From Candidatus Thermoflexus japonica (lineage in GTDB: Bacteria > Chloroflexota > Anaerolineae > Thermoflexales > Thermoflexaceae): a DNA stretch of 40,124 bases. Position numbers and translations under genes: made by a program. Numbering within the stretch: the stretch's first letter is position 1; each line of letters starts with the position of its first letter. The stretch lies in NCBI GenBank assembly GCA_002898735.1, contig BEHY01000021.1, forward strand, positions 1 through 40,124, in the 5' to 3' direction. The notes under the pieces were generated by a model. The model did not search any database. It was not told where the DNA came from and worked only from the letters and a program-made list of their open reading frames with translations. Shown here piece by piece: positions 1 through 8,030 of the stretch.

Positions 1-149
1 AACGCCAGCAGGGTTTCCCGGCGCGCGGCGCGCATATGCCGCCAGAATCCCTCCGGGAGCATCGCCTTCATGGCCTCCCGGAACTCCCGGGAAGCCGCCC
101 GCAGGTGGGTCCGCGCCTCCTCCGACCATCGCGTCCGCGCCTCGTCCAT
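1..149 (-). CDS. 5' end of an unrecognised protein, cut by the window edge
   Basis: Only the first 49 codons are inside the window. The ATG at 149-147 is preceded by AGGAGGT (161-155) with a 5-base spacer, so the start is well supported. The visible peptide begins MDEARTRWSEEARTHLRAAS and is rich in Arg, Glu and Ala, consistent with one or more amphipathic helices; no signal peptide, membrane segment or known motif is visible. I do not recognise the family. It follows the tyrosine recombinase on the same strand after about 120 bases in which I see no gene. Confidence 0.55.
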   Translation of the reverse strand, partial: MDEARTRWSEEARTHLRAASREFREAMKAMLPEGFWRHMRAARRETLLA

Positions 150-270
150 ACGCCACCTCCTGTCCGCCCGGAGTTGGAGCCCAACCGTGTAAACCCTGTC
201 CTCCTCTATTTTGCCTGGAAAACGAGCGTTATGCCAGGGGGCCAAGGCCAGGGCCGGTTCGCAGAACTGC

Positions 271-1326
271 TCATGGATCCGGAGGCCTGGATTCTTCGAA
301 CGCCTGGCGGTGAACGGCGCGGAGCCGTTTCGGGGAGACGCGGGCATAGCGGCGGGTGGTGGTCGGGGAGGCGTGCCCCAGCAGATCCTGAACCGCGGCC
401 AAGTCGCCCGTGGCCTCCAGGATCCGGGTGGCGAAATAATGGCGGAATTGATGGGGCGTGAGGGCTTCCTCCAGGCCGGCCTCCCGGGCCAGCGCCATCA
501 GCGCCCGCCGGACCCCCTCCGGGGTCAGGGGCCGCACGACATCCCCCGCGCCCCGATCGTGGCGGGCGAACAGCGGCCGATGATCCGCCGCCTTGCCCCG
601 CGCCCCGGCGTCCCGCGCCTGCAGATAGGCCTGGAGGGCCTGGACCGCCGCGCGATCCAGGAACGCCAGCCGCTCCCGGCCGCCTTTCCCATGACGCACC
701 CACAGGATCCCCTGAGCGGGGTCGAAATCGCCCCGCCGGAGGGCGACCAGCTCGCCCACCCGAATCCCGCTGCTGCGCAGGACCAGGAGCAGGGCGAAAT
801 CCCGAAGGCGGATCAGCTCCTTCCGGCGGGAGCGGGCGGGCGGCCGGGAACGGGCCGCCTGGAGCAGCGCCTCCAGCGCCTCCTCCCGGGGGAGCCGGGG
901 CAGGGGAGGGGAGGGTCGCCCCCGCTGCGATCGCAGCTCCCGCACCAGCCGGCGGGCTTCCTCAGCCGGCAGCCCCCACAGGCCCTCGTCCAGGAGGAAA
1001 TTCACCCAGCCCACCAGCGCCGCCAGATAGGTCTGGCGGGTGGCCGCCGGCAGCGTCCGGCCTTCCTCCCGGTATCGCCCCTCCAGATAGGTGATGAAAT
1101 CCCGCACGAGTCCAGGGTCCAGATCCGCCGTCGTCCGTTGATCGGGATCCACATCCAGCGCCGATAGATACTCCAGGAAACGCTGGAGGGCCGTTCGATA
1201 CGTCTGGATCGTGCGGGGGCGCCGGCCGTAGCGGACAGCCAGGCGATCCAGAAAAGCCAGCACCGCGCTGCGCAGGCCCAGCGCCTCGGCCATGGGTCCC
1301 CCCTGCGGAAAGCGTTCTTCCTTCAA
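271..1326 (-). CDS. Tyrosine recombinase/integrase (XerC/D-like)
   Basis: Cuts and rejoins DNA through a covalent 3'-phosphotyrosine intermediate. In the 351-residue reading all six catalytic residues are present: R189 (SGIRVGEL), K214 (HGKGGRER), H292 and R295 (PHQFRH), H318 (LLGHASP) and the nucleophile Y327 (TTTRRY). The N-terminal ~120 residues form a SAM-like core-binding domain (FLDRLAVRYG...TIQTYRTALQRF). Start choice is open. A TTG at 1326 overlaps the stop of the upstream ATPase gene in the sequence TTGA, which suggests translational coupling. An ATG at 1293, behind a G-rich stretch, would remove 11 residues and better fits the usual family start. No phage genes, att sites or flanking repeats are visible, so it could be a housekeeping Xer enzyme, a mobile-element integrase or an orphan. 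The protein is intact and probably active. Confidence 0.9.
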   Translation of the reverse strand: MKEERFPQGGPMAEALGLRSAVLAFLDRLAVRYGRRPRTIQTYRTALQRFLEYLSALDVDPDQRTTADLDPGLVRDFITYLEGRYREEGRTLPAATRQTYLAALVGWVNFLLDEGLWGLPAEEARRLVRELRSQRGRPSPPLPRLPREEALEALLQAARSRPPARSRRKELIRLRDFALLLVLRSSGIRVGELVALRRGDFDPAQGILWVRHGKGGRERLAFLDRAAVQALQAYLQARDAGARGKAADHRPLFARHDRGAGDVVRPLTPEGVRRALMALAREAGLEEALTPHQFRHYFATRILEATGDLAAVQDLLGHASPTTTRRYARVSPKRLRAVHRQAFEESRPPDP

Positions 1327-3200
1327 ACTCGCGCCGCCCGGAGGCCGTTGGCGACCGCCAGGAGCTCGGAGATCTCATGGGCCAGAACAGCAACGGTCAC
1401 GGAGATCTGCCCGGCGATGGCCAGGGGGATCAGCCCGGCGAGGACCAGGATGGAGAAGGCGATGTTCTGCGTGATGATCCGCCGCGCTTTCCGGCCCAGC
1501 CGGATCGCGAAGGCCACCTGGCGCAGATCATCGGCCATCAGGGCAACATCGGCCGCCTCGATGGCGGCGTCCGTGCCCGCGGCGCCCATCGCGATGCCCA
1601 CCGTGGCCTGAGCCAGCGCCGGGGCGTCGTTGATCCCATCGCCCACCATGGCCACCGGCCCGATCCTCCGCTCCAGCTCCCGGATGGCCTTCACTTTGTC
1701 TTCAGGTTTGAGATCGGCTTTCACCTCATCGATACCCACCTCCACCGCGATAGCCCGGGCCGTCGCCTCCCGATCTCCGGTCAGCATCGCTGCTTTCACC
1801 CCCATGCGGTGGAGCTCCCGAATGGCCTCGCGGGCCTCCGGCCGGATCATGTCCCGGATGGCGATGATGCCTTTCAAGCCGGTCCCGGTTCCCACCAGCA
1901 CCAGCGTCTTTCCATCCTCCTGAAACCCTCGGGGGAGGGCGTTCGGGTCCATCTCCAGGCCCATCTTCCGGAACAGGCCGGGCTTGCCGACGTAGATCCG
2001 GCGATCGCCGGCCCGGGCCGTTGCCCCGTAGCCTGCGATGATGGAGAAATCCCGGACCTCCTCGCTGCGGATCCCCATCTCTTCGGCCTTCCGCACGATG
2101 GCCCGGGCCAGGGGATGTTCCGAGTAGCGCTCCACGCTGGACGCCAGGCGGAGCACCTCGTGTTCATCGCCCTGCAGGGCGAGGATGTCGGTGACCGTCG
2201 GCTCGCCCCGGGTGAGCGTTCCCGTCTTATCGAAGGCCACCACACGGATCCGGCCCAGGTTCTCCAGGTGGACTCCGCCCTTGATCAGCACGCCGCGGAG
2301 CCCTGCCCGGCCGATGCCGGCCGCGATGGCGACCGGCGTCGACATCGCGAGGGCGCATGGGGCTGCAGCGACCACCAGGGTAACTGCCCGGATCGCCCAG
2401 TCGCGAAGGGGAGCGCCCAGAAGGGCGGGGAAGAGAACCATCAACGCGGCGCTCAGGAGAACCGTCGGGGAATACACCCGCTCGAACCGCTCAACGAGGG
2501 ATTGGGTGCGACCTTTCCGCTCCTGGGCCTCTTCCACCAGGTGGATGATGCGGGCCAGCGTGTTGTTCTCGAAGGTGGCTGTGGCCTGAACTTGGAGCAC
2601 CCCCTCCAGGTTGATCGTCCCGGCGAAGACCGGCATCCCGGCCTTCTTCTCCGCCGGGACCGATTCGCCGGTCACGGGGGCCTCGTTCACCGTGGAATGC
2701 CCCTCCAGGATGAGGCCGTCGGTGGCGATCGACTCACCGGGCTGGACCAGGAAGACATCGCCGATCCGCAGGTCCGCGGCGGGGATGATCTGCTCCTGGC
2801 CGTTCCGGAGAACACGAACCTCTTTGGGGGTCAGATCCAGCAGCTTTCGGATCGAGGCCCGGGTCCGGGCGTAAACGAGCTCCTCCAGGCCCTCGGCCGT
2901 GCCGTAGAGGAAGACCAGGGCGGCGGCCTCATCCCAGAGGCCGAGGGCGGCGGTGCCGATCGTGGCGGCCAGCATGAGCAGCTCGATGCCGATTTCCCGG
3001 CGCTCGATCAGTTTCTCCAGGCCTTCCCGCGACCAGTGGAAGCCGCCCAGGGGGATCGCGATCATATAGAGGGCGATCTCCCCCGCGGGTGGGATCCATC
3101 CCAGATGGCCGAGGGCGAAGGCCAGCCCGGCCAGCAGGCCGGCGATCAGCGCATTTCGAAGGGGAGGGTAGGCGAACCATCGGCCCTCGAAGGTTTCCAT
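1323..3200 (-). CDS. P1B-type heavy-metal-transporting ATPase with an APC metal motif
   Basis: Membrane pump that exports a soft or transition metal using ATP. From the ATG at 3200 (GGGAGG about 8 bases upstream) it has 625 residues and no N-terminal heavy-metal-binding domain. Motifs in order: TGES (177-180, actuator), A280-P281-C282 in the membrane where most P1B pumps have CPC or SPC, DKTGT with phosphorylated D324, SEHPLA (H362-P363, the P1B histidine-proline dipeptide), and GDGIND (520-525). The last membrane helix carries HEISE (608-612) where cobalt/P1B-4 pumps have HEGGT. The reading frame is open for another 79 codons upstream, but that part is Arg/Pro-rich and unlike the family. Its stop overlaps the TTG start of the recombinase. 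Metal specificity cannot be assigned; the His-Glu pair points loosely to the P1B-4 (Co/Zn/Fe-like) group. Confidence 0.9.
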   Translation of the reverse strand: METFEGRWFAYPPLRNALIAGLLAGLAFALGHLGWIPPAGEIALYMIAIPLGGFHWSREGLEKLIERREIGIELLMLAATIGTAALGLWDEAAALVFLYGTAEGLEELVYARTRASIRKLLDLTPKEVRVLRNGQEQIIPAADLRIGDVFLVQPGESIATDGLILEGHSTVNEAPVTGESVPAEKKAGMPVFAGTINLEGVLQVQATATFENNTLARIIHLVEEAQERKGRTQSLVERFERVYSPTVLLSAALMVLFPALLGAPLRDWAIRAVTLVVAAAPCALAMSTPVAIAAGIGRAGLRGVLIKGGVHLENLGRIRVVAFDKTGTLTRGEPTVTDILALQGDEHEVLRLASSVERYSEHPLARAIVRKAEEMGIRSEEVRDFSIIAGYGATARAGDRRIYVGKPGLFRKMGLEMDPNALPRGFQEDGKTLVLVGTGTGLKGIIAIRDMIRPEAREAIRELHRMGVKAAMLTGDREATARAIAVEVGIDEVKADLKPEDKVKAIRELERRIGPVAMVGDGINDAPALAQATVGIAMGAAGTDAAIEAADVALMADDLRQVAFAIRLGRKARRIITQNIAFSILVLAGLIPLAIAGQISVTVAVLAHEISELLAVANGLRAARV

Positions 3201-3429
3201 TGGGTCATCCCTCCCGGGATTCCATAGCTCCCAGGAAAGCCGCGGATCGCTCAGAGCACACGGCCTCCCCGCGGTTTGCTCACTTCGGAGGCTCATTTTA
3301 AACCCGGGCCGTCGATGGAAGGAAGCCCCAGCGGTAGGGGGGAGCCGTGACATGGAGTTGCGGAAGCCGTTCGCATGACACATTCCCAGGGGCGATCTGC
3401 CCCATGGAGAGCGCCCCCAATTTGGTTTG

Positions 3430-3458
3430 TTTAACATACCTTATACAAAGCATATAAT
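3430..3458 (+). promoter_or_regulatory. Sigma-70-like promoter on the plus strand, antisense to the regulator-like gene
   Basis: TTTAAC (3430-3435) and a consensus TATAAT (3453-3458) are separated by 17 bases in an AT-rich patch that stands out from the GC-rich surroundings. Transcription would start near 3465, just before the 3471-3497 hairpin, and run antisense into the gene at 3516-4196. The same AT-rich patch, which also holds the imperfect inverted repeat TTATA/TATAA (3441-3457), could instead serve the minus-strand ATPase gene. The rest of the gene-free stretch 3201-3515 shows nothing else I can name. Confidence 0.4.
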
Positions 3459-3470
3459 GGCCTCATATCC

Positions 3471-3497
3471 GGGCGGTGAAGGCCATCTTCACCGCCC
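3471..3497. other. Perfect 11-bp hairpin between the regulator-like gene and the ATPase gene
   Basis: GGGCGGTGAAG and CTTCACCGCCC form a perfect 11-bp stem around a 5-base loop (GCCAT). It lies 18 bases beyond the stop of the IS607-like gene. No T-run follows on either strand, so it is not a textbook intrinsic terminator. It could be a terminator of weaker type, an operator, or the folded start of a plus-strand transcript from the promoter just upstream. Confidence 0.5.
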
Positions 3498-3515
3498 GAA
3501 AGCCCGCCCGGGCGC

Positions 3516-4196
3516 CTAATCCTCCTCCCGCGAATAGCCCTTCCGGATCCGCTCCAGCGCCCTCAGGATCTCCCGGTTCGCCCGTCTTCCTCTGGAGTTC
3601 AGATATTCCCCGAGAACCTGATGGAAGTAATGGGAATCCTCCAGCAGCTCCTCGGGGTCCACCGATTCCTCAAAGGGCGAAAGCGGAACGAGCTGCACCC
3701 CGAAGAGCGCAAACATCAGGTGGAAAAAGCGCGGATCCACCACCCCCAGCCACCCCAGCCGGCTGTAAGAGGTCACCAGCACCGCCCGAAACGCTTTCTC
3801 CCGGGCCAGGATCAGAAGGCGCTGAAGCCCGGCCCCCAGCGGGTAGCTCCGTTGCAGATCGTATTCCTCATAGATCACCCGATAGCCCATCTCCGATGCG
3901 ACCCCCCGCAGCACCTGGAGCTGCTCGTGGATCTGTCTATACCGGCGACCGCGCGCATATAAAGCGACCCCGGATCCCGTATCGTCCGGGGCTCGCCGAT
4001 CCCGCAATGCCTGCAGGATCGATTCCAGCGGATAGCGATAATGTCCCCCCTTCGTTCGGATCGCATCGATCTTGCCCGATTGGGCCCACCGGCGCAGACA
4101 ACGCTCCGTCACCTTCAGCAACCGCGCGGCCTCTTTAGGTTTTAATAGAATATTTTTGGACATAGATTCTAACAAATATAAACGATTCTTAGTCAT
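3516..4196 (-). CDS. MerR-HTH plus resolvase-fold protein (IS607 TnpA-like) lacking the catalytic serine
   Basis: 226 residues. The N-terminal part (about 16-60, KPKEAARLLKVTERCLRRWA...GGHYRYPLE) is the winged MerR-type helix-turn-helix of IS607 transposases. The rest (about 77-200) follows the IS607 serine-resolvase fold, including the region matching the usual DRLxRFG motif (TSYSRLGWLG) and the E/D-rich stretch before helix E (EESVDPEELLEDSHYF). The family's YARVSS active-site motif reads Y80-A-R-G-R-R85, so the nucleophilic serine is an arginine. It cannot be a normal recombinase; a DNA-binding regulator derived from one is the best inference. The start is set by GGAGGG four bases before the ATG at 4196. 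No tnpB-like partner and no transposon ends are visible. It could regulate the adjacent metal ATPase, but nothing in the sequence proves that. Confidence 0.75.
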   Translation of the reverse strand: MTKNRLYLLESMSKNILLKPKEAARLLKVTERCLRRWAQSGKIDAIRTKGGHYRYPLESILQALRDRRAPDDTGSGVALYARGRRYRQIHEQLQVLRGVASEMGYRVIYEEYDLQRSYPLGAGLQRLLILAREKAFRAVLVTSYSRLGWLGVVDPRFFHLMFALFGVQLVPLSPFEESVDPEELLEDSHYFHQVLGEYLNSRGRRANREILRALERIRKGYSREED

Positions 4197-4242
4197 AAAC
4201 CCTCCAAGTTGACGATTTTTGATTATAGATTTAGCCGAGAAA

Positions 4243-4887
4243 TTACCCCGTTGTGACCAGGGCGGCCAGGAACTCCGGCGGCAGCGGCCGGGCTTCCCCC
4301 AGGATCCGGCTCAGCAGATAGACTTTCGCTGCGTATTCGATCCGCTCCAGGATCACCCACGCCTCCTCCACCGTCCGCCCCACGGTCACCACGCCGTGGT
4401 GGGGCAACAGCACCGCATCGTGCTCCCGGATCCACTCCCGGATGGCCAGGGCGTCATCCTCGGAGCTGGGCACGGCCAGCCGGGCCGTCGGCACCTTCCC
4501 GATGCCCATGACGACTTCGGGCAGGATCTCGGAGGGAAACGGCACGCCGGCCACGGTGAGCGCCACCGTGAAAGGAGGATGAGCGTGAAGGACCGCGCCG
4601 ACATCCGGACGCTGCCGGTAGGCCTCCACGTGCATGGGCCACTCCGAGGAAGGCATGGCCATGCCCCGTCCGGGCTGTATCACGCGGCCTTCCGGATCGA
4701 TGACCACCAGATCCTCAGGACGTAGATGTCCTTTGCTCCGCCCGCGAGGGGTGATCAGGATGCGCCCTTCATCCAGGCGGGCCGAGAGGTTCCCGTCATT
4801 GGCAGAAACCAGGCCGCGGGCGTATAGCCGGGCCCCGATCTCCACCAGCGCCTCCCGCAAGCGTTGTTCCCGGATTCCCCATCGCAT
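4243..4887 (-). CDS. Class II aldolase/epimerase family protein (FucA/AraD-like)
   Basis: Zn-dependent aldolase or epimerase of sugar phosphates, 214 residues, the family's normal length. Visible sites: N30-D-G-N33 (phosphate/substrate loop), E82 in SSEWPMH (acid/base position), zinc histidines H101 and H103 in HAHPP, and H163/H164 in LPHHGVV. The ATG at 4887 is chosen because GGAGG precedes it by seven bases and the homology starts there; the frame stays open far upstream only because the adjoining repeat array lacks stops in it. Specificity among L-fuculose-phosphate aldolase, L-ribulose-5-phosphate 4-epimerase and methylthioribulose-phosphate dehydratase cannot be decided. Its promoter must lie in or before the repeat array that occupies its whole upstream region. 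Confidence 0.88.
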   Translation of the reverse strand: MRWGIREQRLREALVEIGARLYARGLVSANDGNLSARLDEGRILITPRGRSKGHLRPEDLVVIDPEGRVIQPGRGMAMPSSEWPMHVEAYRQRPDVGAVLHAHPPFTVALTVAGVPFPSEILPEVVMGIGKVPTARLAVPSSEDDALAIREWIREHDAVLLPHHGVVTVGRTVEEAWVILERIEYAAKVYLLSRILGEARPLPPEFLAALVTTG

Positions 4888-4920
4888 TCCCTTGCCTCCA
4901 TAAGGGAGCAGGATTTGCGA

Positions 4921-5621
4921 GGGCGTGTCGAATGAATTCGACCAGGGGAGGCCTTCGGTCGATGGCCGGCCTTTGGGTGTCGAATGAATTCGACCTCCAT
5001 GGGCCTTCGGCCATCGGGCGGCCTCCGCCGGCCGCAATCCGCTTCGCGTCGGCGCAGGCCGACGCCCGGCGCGAAGCGCCTCCGAAGGCCGATTTCCATC
5101 GGCGCAACAGGCCGGCGCCCCGGCGCGAGGGCGTGTCGAAGGAATTCGACCAGGGGAGGCCTTCGGCCGATGGCCGGCCTCCGCCGGCCGCAATCCGCTT
5201 CGCGTCGGCGCAGGCCGACGCGGGGCGCGAAGCGCCTCTGGAGGCCGATTTTAATCGGCGCCGCAGGCCGACACCCCGGCGCGAGGGCGTGTCGAATGAA
5301 TTCGCCCTCCACAGGCCTTCGGCCGATGGCCGGCCTCCGCCGGCCAAACGACATCCCGCGTCGGCGCAGGCCGACGCCCCGGCGCGAAGCGCCTCCGGAG
5401 GTGGATTTCCATCGGCACACCAGGCCGGCGCCCCGGCGCGAGGGCGTGTCGAAGGAATTCGACCAGGGGAGGCCTTCGGCCGATGGCCGGCCTCCGCCGG
5501 CCGCAATCCGCTTCGCGTCGGCGCAGGCCGACGCGGGGCGCGAAGCGCCTCCGAAGGCCGATTTCAATCGGTGCCCCGGGGCGGCGCCTGGCAAGGCGCG
5601 TAGTGCCCCTCGAGGCCGATT
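4921..5621. repeat. Array of ~156-bp palindrome-rich units, A and B types alternating
   Basis: Units begin with GGGYGTGTCGAA.GAATTC at 4921 (54-bp truncated copy), 4975, 5129, 5285 and 5442. Spacings are 54, 154, 156 and 157 bases, and the last unit decays by about 5600. Two flavours alternate: A (GAATTCGACCAGGGGAGG; 4921, 5129, 5442) and B (GAATTCG then CCTCCA; 4975, 5285), giving a 313-bp higher-order period. The first 110 bases of the copies at 5129 and 5442 are identical. Each unit is a chain of small inverted repeats: GTCGAAT/ATTCGAC, GGCCTTCGGCC, GGCCGGCCTCCGCCGGCC, GCGTCGG/CCGACGC, GGCGC/GCGCC and GCCGAT/ATCGGC. A degenerate copy (GCCGATTTTAACCAGTGC) supplies the stop codon region of the GH31 gene. 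Reading frames on both strands through this array look spurious. It fills the whole space between GH31 and the aldolase. Confidence 0.92.
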
Positions 5622-8030
5622 TTAACCAGTGCGCGATGGATCAGGGTCGACCTCCACGATCAGCTCCTCAAAGAGGGGAACGATCAGCGCCCGTCCTTCC
5701 ACTGGAACGGAGCGCCCATCCACGACCGCACGGGCCGGGATGAATCCGTGGATCTGAAACCGAAGACCATCCCCCGGCCATGGAAGATCCCCCTCCTCTG
5801 TCCGGCGGATACGCAGCGTGCCTTCCTGCCGTCGCTCGTGGAACCGATCCACCCGATAGGGGCCGAAGCCGTCCCCGCTGTCCTGATACAGGATCCCCTC
5901 CCCTTCCCTGCCGGGCAGCCCATACAGGTGCAGGGTGAGCCCGTCCTCCGCCATCGGCAGGATGCTCCCCGCGCGGACGAAGACCGGGATGCGCTCCAGA
6001 GGGGCTTCCACCTCCACGACCTCCGGGCCGACGAAGGGCTGATCGCTCCAGAAGTCATACCACTCCCCGGAAGGAAGAAACACCTTCCGTGAACGCGCTC
6101 CCTCCTCCATCACCGGCGCCACCAGCAACGAGGAGCCCAGGAGGAACGCATCCTCGATCTCCCAGAGGGCGGGATCCTTCGGATCCAGCCAGAAGAGCGG
6201 GCGCAGGAGCGGTGCCCCGGTCTGTGTCGCCTCCCAGGCCAGGGTGTAAAGATAGGGCAGCAGGCGGACGCGCAGGCGGAGGAATTCCCGGACAATGGAA
6301 AGGGCCGGCTCGCCGAAGACCCATGGCTCGCGCCGGGGCGTGCCCTTCGCCGCGTGGTTTCGGAAAAAGGGCATGAACGCCGCCGCCTGGAACCAGCGGA
6401 CGAAGAGCTCCGCTGTCGGCGCCCCGCTGAACCCTCCGATGTCAGGGCCGGTATACGGGATGCCGGAGAGGCCCAGGCCGAGGACCGTGGGGATGGTCTG
6501 GCGCAACGCCGCCCAGGTGCTCTCGGTGTCCCCCGTCCAGTTCCACGCGTAACGCTGGACCCCCGCCCAGCCCGAGCGGGTGAGGAGAAAGGGGCGCCGA
6601 TCCGGCTGCAGCTCTCGCAGCGCCTCCCACGCCGCGCGGTTCATGAGCAGGCCGTAAAGGTTGTGCGCCTCCTGGTGATCCCCTCCCCGTCCCTCCATGG
6701 CATGGCGCACAACACGGGGAAACGTGGGCTCCCCCCAGGCCACGAACGTCGTGGGCTCGTTCATGTCATGCCAGAAGCCGGCGACGCCCATCTCGACGAA
6801 AGGGCGATAGTGGATGCCCCACCACGCCCGGACCGCCGGATCGGTGAAGTCGGGGAAGACGCACCAGCCCGGCCATACCAGCCCGCGGTAGACCTTCCCA
6901 TCCGGCAGGCGACAGAACATGCCCTGCGCCATCCCCTCCTGATATACGGAATAACCCGGATCGATCTTCACCCCGGGATCCAGGATCACCACCGTTCGGA
7001 TCCCCTGCCCTTCCAGCTCGCGGATCAAATCGGGGAGATCGGGGAACCGTCGGCGATCCACCGTGAACACCCGGTAACCGTCCATGAAATCGATGTCCAG
7101 GTGAATGGCATGGAGCGGGAGGTCGTGATCCCGGAACCCCTGAACCACCGCCCGCACTTCGTCGGCGCTCTTGTAGCTCCAGCGGGACTGGTGGAAGCCC
7201 AGGGCCCAGCGGGGCGGCAGCGGCGGCCGGCCGGTCCGCTCGGTGTAGCGGGCCAGGACGTGTTCCAGCGAGCCGTAAAACACATAGTAGCGCAGCGCGC
7301 CGCCGGCGAAGGACACCCATGCCGCATCCGGCTCGGAGGCGCCCAGATCGAAAGTGGCGTCCGAGGGGTTCTCATAAAAGACCAGATAAACGCCATCCGT
7401 GTGCAGGCTGATCCAGAGCGGAACGCCCAGGTAAAGCGGGTCCGCTCCGGGGCCATAGCTCCCGCCGGGGTCGAGGTTCCACATCCGGTAAACGCGCCCC
7501 CGACGGTTGAGGGGCGCGGCCCGCTCGCCCAGCCCGTATAATCGCTCCTCCGGGCGGAGCCGCACCCGATGGCGCCATGCCTCCCCTTGGCGCTCAGGCG
7601 GATCCTCCTCCCGCCAGACGCGCCCCGCGGCGGTCTGAAAGCGCACGCGGCCATCCATGCCCACCTCGATCCGGATGGCCGCGCTCTCCAGGCACCAGCC
7701 ATCCGGCTGCGGCACCACGGAGATCCGGGTGTCCTCCAGGATGTCGCGGGCGATGGCGTAGGGAATGGGGAGGCGCCCAGGGGTCCAGGTGAGGCGGAGC
7801 ACATCGGGGGCGAGAAAGCGGATCTCCAGCTCGGCGTCCGGGCCGGTGAGGCGGGCGCCGTCCGCCAGGGGGACGAGGCGCTCCAGGGGGCGGATCGGCC
7901 GCCAGGGGCGCGCGCCCGGCCGTTTATGCGCGCGCTCGGCCCGATCCCGCTCCCAGGCGGCCCGCACGGCCCGCCACGCGGTTCGCAGACCAACGAAACG
8001 CAGCGCCAGGAGCCATTTCCGGGGGTCCAT
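5622..8030 (-). CDS. Glycoside hydrolase family 31 (alpha-glucosidase-like)
   Basis: Retaining glycosidase of the alpha-glucosidase/alpha-xylosidase family, 802 residues from the ATG at 8030 (AGGAGC about 10 bases upstream). It has an N-terminal beta-sandwich (to ~260), then the barrel with the GH31 signature WHDMNEP (nucleophile D422) and the acid/base aspartate D501 in NWTGDTEST. Substrate-pocket segments typical of the family are present (HLDIDFMDGYR at 310-320, RSGWAG, FFRNHAAKG), as are two C-terminal beta domains. No signal peptide is visible, so it probably acts in the cytoplasm on imported oligosaccharides. The first ~45 residues (Arg/Ala-rich helix) are an unusual extension. The family also contains alpha-xylosidases and sulfoquinovosidases; exact substrate is unknown. 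The stop codon lies at the edge of the repeat array. Confidence 0.93.
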   Translation of the reverse strand: MDPRKWLLALRFVGLRTAWRAVRAAWERDRAERAHKRPGARPWRPIRPLERLVPLADGARLTGPDAELEIRFLAPDVLRLTWTPGRLPIPYAIARDILEDTRISVVPQPDGWCLESAAIRIEVGMDGRVRFQTAAGRVWREEDPPERQGEAWRHRVRLRPEERLYGLGERAAPLNRRGRVYRMWNLDPGGSYGPGADPLYLGVPLWISLHTDGVYLVFYENPSDATFDLGASEPDAAWVSFAGGALRYYVFYGSLEHVLARYTERTGRPPLPPRWALGFHQSRWSYKSADEVRAVVQGFRDHDLPLHAIHLDIDFMDGYRVFTVDRRRFPDLPDLIRELEGQGIRTVVILDPGVKIDPGYSVYQEGMAQGMFCRLPDGKVYRGLVWPGWCVFPDFTDPAVRAWWGIHYRPFVEMGVAGFWHDMNEPTTFVAWGEPTFPRVVRHAMEGRGGDHQEAHNLYGLLMNRAAWEALRELQPDRRPFLLTRSGWAGVQRYAWNWTGDTESTWAALRQTIPTVLGLGLSGIPYTGPDIGGFSGAPTAELFVRWFQAAAFMPFFRNHAAKGTPRREPWVFGEPALSIVREFLRLRVRLLPYLYTLAWEATQTGAPLLRPLFWLDPKDPALWEIEDAFLLGSSLLVAPVMEEGARSRKVFLPSGEWYDFWSDQPFVGPEVVEVEAPLERIPVFVRAGSILPMAEDGLTLHLYGLPGREGEGILYQDSGDGFGPYRVDRFHERRQEGTLRIRRTEEGDLPWPGDGLRFQIHGFIPARAVVDGRSVPVEGRALIVPLFEELIVEVDPDPSRTG

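Noticed and set aside
36-1167. Plus-strand frames opposite the recombinase and the partial first gene
   Set aside because: Codon-position shadows of GC-rich minus-strand genes; Pro/Arg/Gly-rich with no recognisable domain.
3201-3437. 79-codon N-terminal extension of the metal ATPase as a metal-binding domain
   Set aside because: It has no CxxC or His-rich motif, is Arg/Pro-rich, and the ATG at 3200 has a good ribosome-binding site and matches the family start.
4921-5600. Repeat array considered as a CRISPR array
   Set aside because: Units are ~156 bp, nearly identical throughout with no variable spacers, and no cas gene is in the window.
4932-5625. Long overlapping open reading frames in several frames on both strands through the repeat region
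   Set aside because: They arise because the GC-rich palindromic repeat lacks stops; their peptides are themselves tandem repeats (GLRPMAGLRRPQSAS...) with no start signals and no family resemblance.
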